A DNA stretch of 64,000 nt from JBCFBK01 sp038562555 (GTDB lineage: Bacteria; Bacteroidota; Bacteroidia; Bacteroidales; Prolixibacteraceae): contig JBCFBK010000016.1 of assembly GCA_038562555.1 (NCBI GenBank), positions 38,429 to 102,428 on the forward strand, in the 5' to 3' direction. This document shows, piece after piece, positions 44,801 through 54,200 of this stretch. Numbering within the stretch: the first letter of the stretch is position 1; each line of letters begins with the position of its first letter. Below the pieces are notes generated by a model that was not told where the DNA came from, ran no database searches, and saw nothing but the letters and a program-made list of their open reading frames with translations. Both the position numbers and the translations under genes were made by a program.

Positions 44801-46780
44801 GTGAAGTATTTTTTCTGCTATTCCCAGATTCTGTTCCTGATCTGTTCCTGTGGACCGATTATCCCGGGGGAGGTGAGGAATGCATTGGATCTGGCGGAAG
44901 AGAATCGTCCGGAACTGGAAAAGGTACTGGCTCATTATTCCACGAGCCCGGCCGACAGCCTGAAATACCAGGCTGCATGTTTCCTGATCGAAAATATGCC
45001 CTTTTACGGTTTCTATGAAGGTGAATTGCTGGATAACTATTTGCCGCTTTACGGAGAACTGGCATTAACAGGAAAGGACCCCCAGGCCGTGCTGGATTCC
45101 TTTACTCAGCGATATGGGCGTTTTTCCACACATTTGGTGGAAAGGAAACGGGATATCAAGGAAATTAAGGCTTCGTTCCTAATGGATCACATCGAATGGG
45201 CATTCAAAGTCTGGGAAGAACAACCCTGGGGCAAAAACGTTTCGTTTGCCGATTTCTGTGAATGCATTCTTCCTTACAGGATAGAGGATGAACAACCAAC
45301 GCTGTGGAGGCAAAAGCTCTATGAAAAATACAACTGTTTGCTGAATTCGTACCGGGATTTACCGGAAGCGGCAGATCCTTTATTTGCAGCCCGGGTCGTG
45401 CTGGATTCGTTAAGCAAAGGAGACAAGCATTTTACCACGATCCTCCCTGGCTTGCCGCATATCGGTCCCGACCTGTGTGAACAATGGCGTACCGGGAGTT
45501 GTCGCGAACTGACCGATTTAACGGTTTACGTTTTACGGGCGTTGGGGATTCCCTGTGGAATCGATTTTATGCCGGTTCATGCCCGCGGAAATGCAGGCCA
45601 CTTCTGGACATTTATCCTGGACATGCATGGAGAAACCTATACGTCCGATTACCTGGATGCCAGTATCGGAATTCTTCGTTCCGAAGATAACCGGCATTTT
45701 ACTTCGAAAGTGTATCGCAGAATGTTCGGCCGGAACAAGGAGCTGGAAAAACAGTTGCTTGCTTTGTCCGCTTCCGCTTCATTTCCGCCTTTCTTTTCCT
45801 ATCCCCGTATTGCCGACGCTACATCGCTCTATACGGGCAATAATCCGATCCGCGCTGTTTCCATACCAGACTCGGCCTGGTACGATGAAAATACAAAACT
45901 GCCCATCGTATATCTGTGTGTGTCACAACGACAGGGGTGGGTGCCGGTAGCCTGGGCGCGATACAGGAAAGGACAGACCCGGTTTGAAAATGTGAAGTCG
46001 GATATTATTTTCAGGATTGCAGGCTGGAAAAATGAACAACTGGAATTCCAAACCGGGGCGCTTAAAATGACAGGAGCGAATGGAAAGATACAGCTTCTGG
46101 AGCCCCGGGAGCAGCAAGATACGGTCTGTCTTTTATCCAAGTTCGAGATCTATGACACGGAGGGTTTTACCAGACTGATGGTTAACGGTGTTTTTGAAGT
46201 AAGCAACGACAGGTCTTTTATTTATCCGGACACACTGGCAGTTATAGAAGAAGCTCCGGTTCGATTACAGAATACGGTATTTGTGAATCCCCAAAAGCGG
46301 TATCGTTATATTCGGTATAAAGGACCGGAAAATTCACACTGCGATGTAGCGGAGATCCTGTTTTTTGAAAATAAAAATGATACCAATGCCTGTGCGGGAA
46401 CGGTGATCGGTACCCCGAATGATGATCCGGCCGGCAGTAGAAATGAATACACGAAGGCTTTTGACGGAGATCCATACACCTCGTTTCATTATAAAAATGC
46501 TTCTGATGGTTGGGTTGGTCTCGATTTTGGCCGGCCGGTATCGATATCGAAAATAATCTATACCCCCAGGAACCGGGATAACTTTATCCGGAAAGGAGAT
46601 GAGTATGAGCTATATTACCTGGATAAAAAATGGGTTTCCCTGGGAGTGAAGGTTGCGGCAACAGATTCACTGGTTTACGGGAATGCTCCTTCAGGTTCGT
46701 TGCTTTACCTTCAGAACCATACAAGAGGCCATGATGAACGCATTTTTACTTATGAAAACGGGAAGCAGGTGTGGTGGTGA
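44801..46780 (+). CDS. Transglutaminase-like lipoprotein, array copy 4 (GTG start)
   Basis: The protein has 659 residues and starts at GTG 44801, which begins a proper lipoprotein signal (KYFFCYSQILFLICSC). Array features are VRNALDLAEENRPELEKVLA and YQAACFLIENMP. Catalytic signatures are RTGSCRELTDLTVYVLRALG (Cys234), RGNAGHFWTFILDMHG (His267) and ETYTSDYLDAS (Asp). The C-terminal half has a discoidin-like segment (GWVGLDFGRPVSISKIIYTP) and ends RIFTYENGKQVWW. It is GC-richer than its neighbours on the left. An 84-bp gap separates it from copy 3. It is followed by broken propeller sequence. Confidence 0.8.
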   Translation: MKYFFCYSQILFLICSCGPIIPGEVRNALDLAEENRPELEKVLAHYSTSPADSLKYQAACFLIENMPFYGFYEGELLDNYLPLYGELALTGKDPQAVLDSFTQRYGRFSTHLVERKRDIKEIKASFLMDHIEWAFKVWEEQPWGKNVSFADFCECILPYRIEDEQPTLWRQKLYEKYNCLLNSYRDLPEAADPLFAARVVLDSLSKGDKHFTTILPGLPHIGPDLCEQWRTGSCRELTDLTVYVLRALGIPCGIDFMPVHARGNAGHFWTFILDMHGETYTSDYLDASIGILRSEDNRHFTSKVYRRMFGRNKELEKQLLALSASASFPPFFSYPRIADATSLYTGNNPIRAVSIPDSAWYDENTKLPIVYLCVSQRQGWVPVAWARYRKGQTRFENVKSDIIFRIAGWKNEQLEFQTGALKMTGANGKIQLLEPREQQDTVCLLSKFEIYDTEGFTRLMVNGVFEVSNDRSFIYPDTLAVIEEAPVRLQNTVFVNPQKRYRYIRYKGPENSHCDVAEILFFENKNDTNACAGTVIGTPNDDPAGSRNEYTKAFDGDPYTSFHYKNASDGWVGLDFGRPVSISKIIYTPRNRDNFIRKGDEYELYYLDKKWVSLGVKVAATDSLVYGNAPSGSLLYLQNHTRGHDERIFTYENGKQVWW

Positions 46781-46922
46781 GGAAGATTAAAGGCAAAATT
46801 TTATTTGCCAAATAAGTATCTTTTACGTAGTTTAATTGCAGTCTTGCCAGATTCGTGCAGAAGAATAGCTGTGATCAGTAAATACCACAAACAACATCGC
46901 ATCAACGCACATGGTATTGATC

Positions 46923-47215
46923 CAATACACGCACAACCGGAAGCCCTACTTTGGGATCTACAATAAAGATCCGGGCGAACGGTGCTTTTTGAAGGAGAGG
47001 AAGACGCCGCTTGCAAAGGCGATGTGATGGCCGGGATTGTTGGTCCCTGGGAAAAAGGTTTTATACTGGAAGCTGATTATTCAAAAATTACTAAATTGCT
47101 GGAAAAGCTGGATCCAAGAAGGACCAAATGCCTCAATCCTGAACTGTTTGATGCAGTCGACAAGCTCGAAGTGACATCAAATCCCGTGTTGGTATTGATT
47201 GAATTTGTTCTGTAA
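46923..47215 (+). pseudogene. C-terminal remnant of a six-bladed propeller (DUF5128-like), frameshifted
   Basis: One frame reads YTHNRKPYFGIYNKDPGERC (46926 on). It then shifts to a second frame, which reads GWEKGF-like VGPWEKGFILEADYSKITKL and ends LEVTSNPVLVLIEF. The ending NPVLVL plus a short tail is the usual C-terminus of the propeller family also seen at 55233 (DNPVIIQYKLK). No start or signal peptide remains. Confidence 0.6.
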
Positions 47216-47358
47216 CGGACTTGATCGAATACTATGATTCTGATGGAATTTTAAAGAAACGAATTCATGGACCAGATCATTTTTTCCCTGCAGAAAAAGA
47301 AATAAAAAAGGAGGAGGTCTCTGGATTCGTTAGATCGAAGGCAGAAATCCTGATATAA
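47215..47358 (+). pseudogene. Internal fragment of a BF3164-like propeller
   Basis: The frame reads LIEYYDSDGILKKRIHGPDH then FFPAEKEIKKEEVSGF. The HGPDH segment matches the HGPDN/HGPEG blade of intact neighbours at 36118 and 47369. Only about 47 codons remain, directly before the next propeller gene. Confidence 0.55.
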
Positions 47359-47368
47359 AGTGCTGTTT

Positions 47369-48406
47369 ATGAATAGGTTATGTGTTTTTGTGTGGCCGTT
47401 GTTTCTTGTTCTTCAGAGTTGCAGTCTAAAAGAACCTTCAAGAAATCAGACGATATCGTTTTCAACATTTGAAAAGGAAGACACCATTCTTTTTCGCGAT
47501 GTTTATGAATTCAAGGAAGGGGTAGCGGGAATGATGAGATTATCCGATTCAACCTTGATAATCTATAATGTAAGTGACGGTGCGGATCACTTTCTGTACA
47601 ATTACTCCCTGGAAAAAGGACGCCTTTCCAGTCCATATTTAAAGAAGGGCAGGGGACCGGGTGAAGCGATTGGAGCAGCAGGAATCGGAATAAGCGGAAA
47701 CAGCTTGTGGATTCAGGACGTGACGCTTAAAAAGTTGATGACGATCGATAAAAACAAAGCCGTTAATGATTGTATTTTTCGTGTGTTCAATGAATACAAA
47801 GTGAAAGACTACCCGGGTAGGATTGATTTAAAAGACAGTCTGCATTATTTCAGCACGGGTTTTGAGGATTCTGATTTCAGGATTCAGGAATTTGACCTGC
47901 TCCTGGACCAGAAAACCAATGAGTACGCAAAATATCACAGCATTCCCCGCGACGTATCTTTTGATTCGTTTAAATCTGCGCATCAAACGTTCATCTTCTC
48001 GAAGCCTACGGGCGATAAGGTCGTTTTGCCATACCGGTTTATGGATGCAGTTGGAATTTTTGATATTCAAACCGGGCAGGAACTGATCGTACATGGCCCC
48101 GAAGGATATGAAGTCAAGTTTAAGCCACTGGGAAAAGGGATGGTCAGGACAGCCGAGACAAGATTTGCGTTTGTTAACGGCGCGATGACGAACCGGTACA
48201 TTTACTTGTCTTATTCAGGAATGCCCTGTAACACGGATCAATCATCGCACGGTCGCAGCATTTATGTTTATGACTGGAATGGAAATCCCCAGAGGAAGTT
48301 GATTTTGAACAGGCTTATTGAAAGTTTTGTGGTAACGGACGACGACCGTGTATTATATGCATACGACGTCAACTCCGGGTTTTTAATACAAGCGAATATT
48401 GAATAA
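47369..48406 (+). CDS. BF3164-like six-bladed propeller lipoprotein
   Basis: The protein has 345 residues from ATG at 47369 (GTG at 47360 is also in frame), with a lipoprotein signal (VWPLFLVLQSC). Blades include DTILFRDVYEFKEGVAGMMR, LKKGRGPGEAIGAAGIGI, KPTGDKVVLPYRFMDAVGIF, ELIVHGPEGYEVKF and SIYVYDWNGNPQRKL. It shares the GRGPxE loop and YDWxGNP last blade with the protein at 36118. It forms a tandem with the next propeller gene (11 bp apart). An internally deleted copy of this gene lies at 49473. Confidence 0.83.
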   Translation: MNRLCVFVWPLFLVLQSCSLKEPSRNQTISFSTFEKEDTILFRDVYEFKEGVAGMMRLSDSTLIIYNVSDGADHFLYNYSLEKGRLSSPYLKKGRGPGEAIGAAGIGISGNSLWIQDVTLKKLMTIDKNKAVNDCIFRVFNEYKVKDYPGRIDLKDSLHYFSTGFEDSDFRIQEFDLLLDQKTNEYAKYHSIPRDVSFDSFKSAHQTFIFSKPTGDKVVLPYRFMDAVGIFDIQTGQELIVHGPEGYEVKFKPLGKGMVRTAETRFAFVNGAMTNRYIYLSYSGMPCNTDQSSHGRSIYVYDWNGNPQRKLILNRLIESFVVTDDDRVLYAYDVNSGFLIQANIE

Positions 48407-48417
48407 ATGATATAAAG

Positions 48418-49476
48418 ATGAAAAACCTGATATTAATACTTCAGTTAGTTCTGTCTTTTTGCTGTTACGCGAAAGAGGACCCTGTGACCGCTGAGTTTTC
48501 AAAGATTCAGAAGTTAAAAGGCAGCGTAGTTCCAATCAAGAGCATTGATTTGGGAGAAGTGGTCGACATGGAAATCATGGATTCTCTTCTTGTTCTGAAT
48601 GAGATGTTCAGCGATAAAATCTATAAGATCTTCAACATCAACACCGGGAAATTACTCGAAAGCGGGATTAACAAAGGAAAAGGGCCCAATGAAACGATTT
48701 ATCCCGGAAGAATGCATGTTCTTGGTAAAAATAAATTCGCCCAATACGACAGAGGGAAAAAGCAACTGGATCTTTTTACTGTTGGAGGGGAATCATTCCT
48801 CCAATTCTCAAATGCACTAAAGGTAGGACCCGGTGGATTTGAAATATACCCGGTTAATGATTCAGTATTGCTTTGCACGGGTATTTTTGAGAAAGGCAGG
48901 TACTGTTTAGTGGATTTAAAACCGGGGAAAAGTCAGGTTAGCGGACCATATCCCGATTTCCAGGCAACAAACAAATTAAACGATGCGAACCTGGCTATGA
49001 TTTATCAGCCCGGAATAACGATCAAGCCTGACCGGAAACAATTTGCCAGTTTTGAAGGAAGTGCCGGTTATTTTGAAATTATTGCTATCACAGATCTCAG
49101 TACGAAAAGGAGCTGTATAAAAAGCTATTTTGGTCCTGGTATCAATATGAGGGAGGGACATGCTGTAAATACCAGAGATAACCTCTATACCTTTCATTCG
49201 GCGACTTCAACGAATAACTACATCTATGTGATCTATGCCGGAAAATCAAGGGAGGAATTTGAATCCGAATGTTATGCAGGCGACAATTTGCTTGTCTATA
49301 ATTGGCAGGGTAAGCCCCTGGTCAATTATAAACTGGACCGGTCCTTAAAAATCATGACGCTTGACAAAGAAAAAATGATTGTTTACGGCTTCAGTACCAA
49401 TCCGGTAACCGGTGAACCTGAAGTAATAAAATATCAGCTTCCGAAAGTTACAAAAGATATATCACCATCATTATGA
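48418..49476 (+). CDS. BF3164-like six-bladed propeller protein
   Basis: This 352-residue protein has a signal sequence (MKNLILILQLVLSFCCYAK) whose SFCC could be a lipobox. Blade features are KIYKIFNINTGKLLESGINK, GKGPNETIYPGRMHVLG, YFGPGINMREGHAVNTRDNL and NLLVYNWQGKPLVNYKLDRS. Distinctive are the charged KSREEFESECYAGDN loop near the end and a C-terminal KYQLPKVTKDIS tail. Its stop codon overlaps the start of the broken propeller gene by 4 bp (ATGA), so the broken gene was once translationally coupled to it. Confidence 0.82.
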   Translation: MKNLILILQLVLSFCCYAKEDPVTAEFSKIQKLKGSVVPIKSIDLGEVVDMEIMDSLLVLNEMFSDKIYKIFNINTGKLLESGINKGKGPNETIYPGRMHVLGKNKFAQYDRGKKQLDLFTVGGESFLQFSNALKVGPGGFEIYPVNDSVLLCTGIFEKGRYCLVDLKPGKSQVSGPYPDFQATNKLNDANLAMIYQPGITIKPDRKQFASFEGSAGYFEIIAITDLSTKRSCIKSYFGPGINMREGHAVNTRDNLYTFHSATSTNNYIYVIYAGKSREEFESECYAGDNLLVYNWQGKPLVNYKLDRSLKIMTLDKEKMIVYGFSTNPVTGEPEVIKYQLPKVTKDISPSL

Positions 49477-49948
49477 GATATTTTCATTTAGATTCGCGAC
49501 TGTTAATAGCTTTCATTATTATTTCTTTAATTGAATGTAAACCCGGAATGAACGTTTTAAATAAGAATTCCAGGTATTTTTCGAAATTTCCAGAAGAGGA
49601 AACAATCGTTTTTGAAAACATTTGTGAATACAAAGAAGGAATTGGAGGAACGCTTCTGAATATAAAATACAGGAAGTTGATTTGATTTCAGGTAAAGTGG
49701 TTAAAGAGTATGGGAAAATAGAAGAAACCCCAGGAGATATATCGCTCACATTATTTAAATCAGCCTATCAATCTTTTATTTTTGCAAAACCAACCGGAGA
49801 TAAAATCGTATTGCCGTACCGTTTTCTGGATGCGATTGAGATTTATAATCTGAAAACAGGTTCAAGTGTCGCCATACACGGACCTGAAGCATATGACTAT
49901 GTCATTAAGATAATTCACGATATCACCGACCCCGGCTGTATTATTTAG
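49473..49948 (+). pseudogene. Internally deleted, frameshifted propeller lipoprotein
   Basis: The first part (49473-49685) keeps a signal peptide with lipobox-like IECK and EEETIVFENICEYKEGIGGT, equivalent to DTILFRDVYEFKEGVAGM of the protein at 47369. The second part, in another frame (49682-49948), reads FKSAYQSFIFAKPTGDKIVL and PYRFLDAIEIYNLKTGSSVA, equivalent to FKSAHQTFIFSKPTGDKVVL. The roughly 120 codons between are missing, and the C-terminal blades are also gone. Confidence 0.85.
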
Positions 49949-50053
49949 CCTATACGTTTACTGAATAATCGCTGCATTAAACTAAAAAATATGTTGCGCA
50001 TAAGTTCCATATTAACCGAAAAGTTTCTAACTTAACCATAAAAAATTTTCATC

Positions 50054-51145
50054 TTGAAAACGACATCAACTAAGCTGACGGAATTCATAGCGATAGCCTC
50101 AATCGCTATCCTGTCGGCGTGTTCGGGCACCCGGTCGGAAGAGTCTCAACAGGCGGAAAAAAGGGCTTATGTGAAGCAGCAAAATCCTGTAGAAGTGATG
50201 GTCCTGGAAAATGGACCCTTTAAAAAGGAGCTGGTTAACAACGGCAGGTTAATCGCCCTCCGCAAAGGAGAGTTGAAGTTCCGGGTAAGTGAGCAACTGG
50301 AAGAGGTACCGGTCAGAAACGGAGAGCATGTACGGACCGGGCAGCTGATTGCTTCGCTGGTGCCGTTTACCTACCGGCAGCAGTTGAACAGCGCTGAGAT
50401 CAAAGTGAAACAAAGCCGGCTGGAAATGCAGAACGTATTAATAGGGCAGGGATACAATACACTGGACACCCTTCAAATACCTGCTCATATTTACCAGATG
50501 TCCACCATCAAGTCAGGTTATGCCGATGCGTTGCAGTCATTAAAGACGGCTGAGTTTAACCTGGAATCAACCCGGCTGATTGCACCTTTTGGCGGTGTTT
50601 TGGCCAATATCACCAAAAAGAAATACGAGCAGGTTGGCAGCGGCGATGTGTTCTGCACGCTGATCGACGACTCTGAGTTTGAAGTGGAATTCAAGCTGGT
50701 GGAAAATGAGATCGCCTCGATTACCCAGGGGGATGAGGTGCAGGTCATCCCGTTTTCGGACGCAGGTAAACATTACAAGGGAAGAATCACTGAAATCAAT
50801 CCGCTGATCGATGCCAGCGGCCTGATCCTGGTTAAGGCACAGGTGAAAAATCCCGGCACACTGATGGAGGGCATGAATGTGAAGGTGCTGGTTGAAAAGG
50901 AGATCCCGGGACAGCTGGTTGTGCCGAAATCGGCGGTTGTATTGCGCCAGAACCAGGAAGTTTTGTTTAAATGTGTCAGCGACAGCATTGCCTTCTGGAC
51001 CTACGTGCAGACGGTAGCCGAGAACAGCAGCTCGTATTCGGTCATCGCCCATCCGGATAAAGGAGGAACCCTTGAACCCGGCGACACGGTGATCATTTCC
51101 GGAAACCTGAACCTGGCCCACGAAAGCGGCGTGGAAATTCAATAA
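50054..51145 (+). CDS. RND efflux periplasmic adaptor (membrane fusion protein)
   Basis: The protein has 363 residues, with TTG at 50054 as start because only this gives the lipoprotein signal (FIAIASIAILSACSG). It follows the HlyD/AcrA plan: barrel-sandwich half (LRKGELKFRVSEQLEEVPVR, NGEHVRTGQLIASLVP), short alpha hairpin, second half (LIAPFGGVLANITKKKYEQV), beta-barrel (GDEVQVIPFSDAGKHYKGRI) and membrane-proximal domain (LVVPKSAVVLRQNQEVLFKC). It links an inner-membrane RND pump to an outer-membrane channel. No TolC-type gene is found in the window. The permease follows after 69 bp. Confidence 0.92.
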   Translation: MKTTSTKLTEFIAIASIAILSACSGTRSEESQQAEKRAYVKQQNPVEVMVLENGPFKKELVNNGRLIALRKGELKFRVSEQLEEVPVRNGEHVRTGQLIASLVPFTYRQQLNSAEIKVKQSRLEMQNVLIGQGYNTLDTLQIPAHIYQMSTIKSGYADALQSLKTAEFNLESTRLIAPFGGVLANITKKKYEQVGSGDVFCTLIDDSEFEVEFKLVENEIASITQGDEVQVIPFSDAGKHYKGRITEINPLIDASGLILVKAQVKNPGTLMEGMNVKVLVEKEIPGQLVVPKSAVVLRQNQEVLFKCVSDSIAFWTYVQTVAENSSSYSVIAHPDKGGTLEPGDTVIISGNLNLAHESGVEIQ

Positions 51146-51182
51146 TCAGAAGAAACCTAAATCAGCACCAGAAGACTTTTAA

Positions 51183-51210
51183 CTTTTTAAAACGTTGAAC
51201 CTTGAACTTT
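51183..51210. repeat. Heptad-like repeat before the RND permease
   Basis: GTTGAAC-CTTGAAC-TTTCCTC units precede the permease ATG. A related TAACCTG-TAACTTT-GAACCCT-TCAACCT stretch precedes the second permease at about 57409-57436. Confidence 0.5.
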
Positions 51211-51214
51211 CCTC

Positions 51215-54200
51215 ATGGTAGAATTCCTGATTAAGCGTCCCATTGCCGTCACCATGACCTTCATTGCCATCCTGGTGCTGGGCATTTTCGCCACGACTTT
51301 TATCCCGGTGTCGCTGATGCCGGACATCGATATCCCCGAGATTACTGTTCAGCTCAGCGTAACCAATACGCCCGCGCGGGAACTTGAAAACACCGTGGTG
51401 CAGCCCGTCCGCAGGCAACTGATGCAGGTGACCCACCTGGCTGATATTACCAGCGAAACCCGCAATGAGACGGCGGTGATCCGACTAAAGTTCGACTACG
51501 GCACCGACATTGACTTCGCCTTTATTGAGGTGAATGAAAAGATTGACCGGGCCATGAACTACCTTCCGCGGGAAATTCCAAGGCCCCGGGTCATCAAGGC
51601 CAATGCGACCGACATCCCGGTGTTGTATCTGAATCTGAGTGTCAAGTATCAAGACACAAGTATCAAGACACAAGAAAAAATGCAGTCGATGGAGCCCGTT
51701 CAGGGAGCTACACGAGAAGGAGCAAATGTTAAAACTGAACGCGATGGCGCAGAGGCGCAAAGGGGTGATCTTTTTCCGGTGTCGCAAAAGTTCGTGGAGC
51801 TGAGCCGTTTTGCTTCGAACGTGATCCGCAAGCGCATCGAACAGCTTCCCGAAGTGGCCATGGTCGATATGAGCGGGCTGGTAAGCTCGGAACTGCTGAT
51901 TCTTCCCGATACCAGGAAGCTGCAGGCATTGGGAGTCAGTCAGGAGAAGCTCGAATCGCTGATTTCAAACAGCAACATCCGCCTGGGAAACCTGCTGATC
52001 CGCGACGGACAGTACCAGTATAACGTCAGGTTTTCATCCACATTGCAAAATAAACAAGATATTGAAAATATCTGGTTTAAAGTTGGCGACCGCTTACTGC
52101 AACTGAAGGATCTGGCTCAGGTTACCGAACATCCGCAAAAACAAAAAGGCAAGGTGCTCCAAAACGGTCTGGACGCCGTAACCATTGCCGTGATCAAGCA
52201 AAGCGATGCCCGTATGGCCGGGTTAAAGGAAAAACTAGGCGGCCTGATTGCCCGTTTTGAACAGGACTATCCCGGCATTGACTTCCATATTACCCGCAAC
52301 CAGACGCAACTGCTGGATTATTCGATCAGCAATCTGAGGCAAAACCTGGTGCAGGGTGCTGTCCTGGCCTTTCTGGTGATGTTCTTCTTCCTGAAGGACT
52401 TCCGCGCGCCTCTTTTAATTGGCATTACCATTCCCACGGCTCTGATCATTACCATGCTCTTCTTTTATCTGCTGGGCATCTCGGTCAATATTATTTCCCT
52501 GGCCGGGATCATCCTGGGTGTGGGCATGATGACCGACAATTCGATCGTGGTGATTGACAACATCACCCAGCACCGGGAGAGGAGGAACAGGAGACCGGAG
52601 ATGGGAGACCGGAGATGGGAGACCGGAAAAGAGAAAAGGGAAGAACTGAAAACGCAGGCAATAACAGAGACGGATTGGGAAGTGGGTACGCTGGCGCTGA
52701 TCAAAGCCTGTGTGACCGGGACCAACGAAGTATTCAGTCCGCTGCTCAGTTCGATGTTCACCACCTGTGCCGTGTACATTCCCCTGATCTTTATCAGCGG
52801 GATTACCGGGGCCATGTTTTACGACCAGGCGCTGGCCGTGACTGTGAGCCAGCTTGCTTCGCTTGGGGTTGCCGTGACGATGATCCCGGTTTACTACCGG
52901 ATCCTTTACCGGAAAGAGGGACCCAACCGCGTTAACCGCTTCCTGGAGAAAATCAGCTCGGTGAACTATGAAAAAGCATACATGAAAGGCTTTAAGTTCG
53001 TGATGCGTCACCAGGCATTGTCGTGGACGCTGACCGGCGCCTTCCTGCTGGGGGCTGTAGCCTTATTCATGGTCATGGAAAAAACAAAGCTCCCGCCGAT
53101 CACTAAAGATGAGATCCTGCTCCAGGTTGACTGGAACGAACGGATTCATATCGATGAGAATAAAAAACGAACACTGCAGTTGATGGCTGGGCTCGACAGC
53201 CTGCTCCTGGAAAATACCTGCCTGATCGGCGAGCAGCAGTTTATCATGGACAAAGGCAGCTCGGCCACCTCGTCGGAAGTGCTGATCTACCTGAAAACAA
53301 AACGTGCACCAGACCTGCAGCCGGCTATTGACCAGGCTTCCGCTTACCTCCGGGAAAACTACCCGGAAAGCCTTTTTAGTTTTTCAGAAGCAGGCAACAT
53401 TTTCAATATGATCTTTTCGGACAGGGAGAAGCCGCTGGTGGCAAGACTGCGGGCGGTAGATGACTTTGGCCCGAGCCGGATCGGCTTTCTGGAAAAGACC
53501 CTGAGCGGGCTTCGCAGCGCCTTCCCTGGGCAAAAAATTGAGTCGCTGCCATTGTATGAGTACTCCGTTTTGCACACCGACCCGGCTAAACTGCTGCTGT
53601 ATGATGTATCCTTCGGTACCGTGCACAACAAACTGAAAAGCGCGTTTAACGAGAACCAGTTGCTGCTGCTCACCGATAACCAGGATTTCGTGCCGGTTAT
53701 CCTGGGCGACCAGACCAAAACAATTGGGGAGATCCTGAGCGGGCTTTTTGTGCCTAACGCCAAAAACGAGCTGATCCCCGTGCGCAACCTGGTAACCGAA
53801 AGCAAGGGAGAAGAGCTGAAGACCATCATGGCCGGCAAGGAGGGCGAGTATTACCCGGTCGGTCTGGAGATTGAAGCCGCAAAAGCGGGGGAGGCAATGA
53901 CAAGGGTCAGGGAAAGCCTCAGCGGGGACCGCAGCTATGAGGTCAGCTTCACGGGGAGCATCCTGTCGAACCGGGAACTGGTAAAAGAGCTCTCGCTGAT
54001 CTTTGCCATTTCACTGGCCCTGCTGTTTTTCATCCTGGCTTCGCAGTTCGAGTCGCTGGTGCTTCCGCTGATTGTGCTCATGGAAATCCCCATCGACGTA
54101 TTCGGCGCTTTGCTGATGCTGAAACTGGGCGGAGAGGGGATTAACCTGATGTCGATGATCGGAATGGTGGTGATGACCGGGATCATCATCAATGACTCGA

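Noticed and set aside
46781..46981. Terminator GGCAAA...TTTGCC after array copy 4
   Set aside because: The stem is only 6 bp with an AT-rich loop and no T tract; too weak to call.
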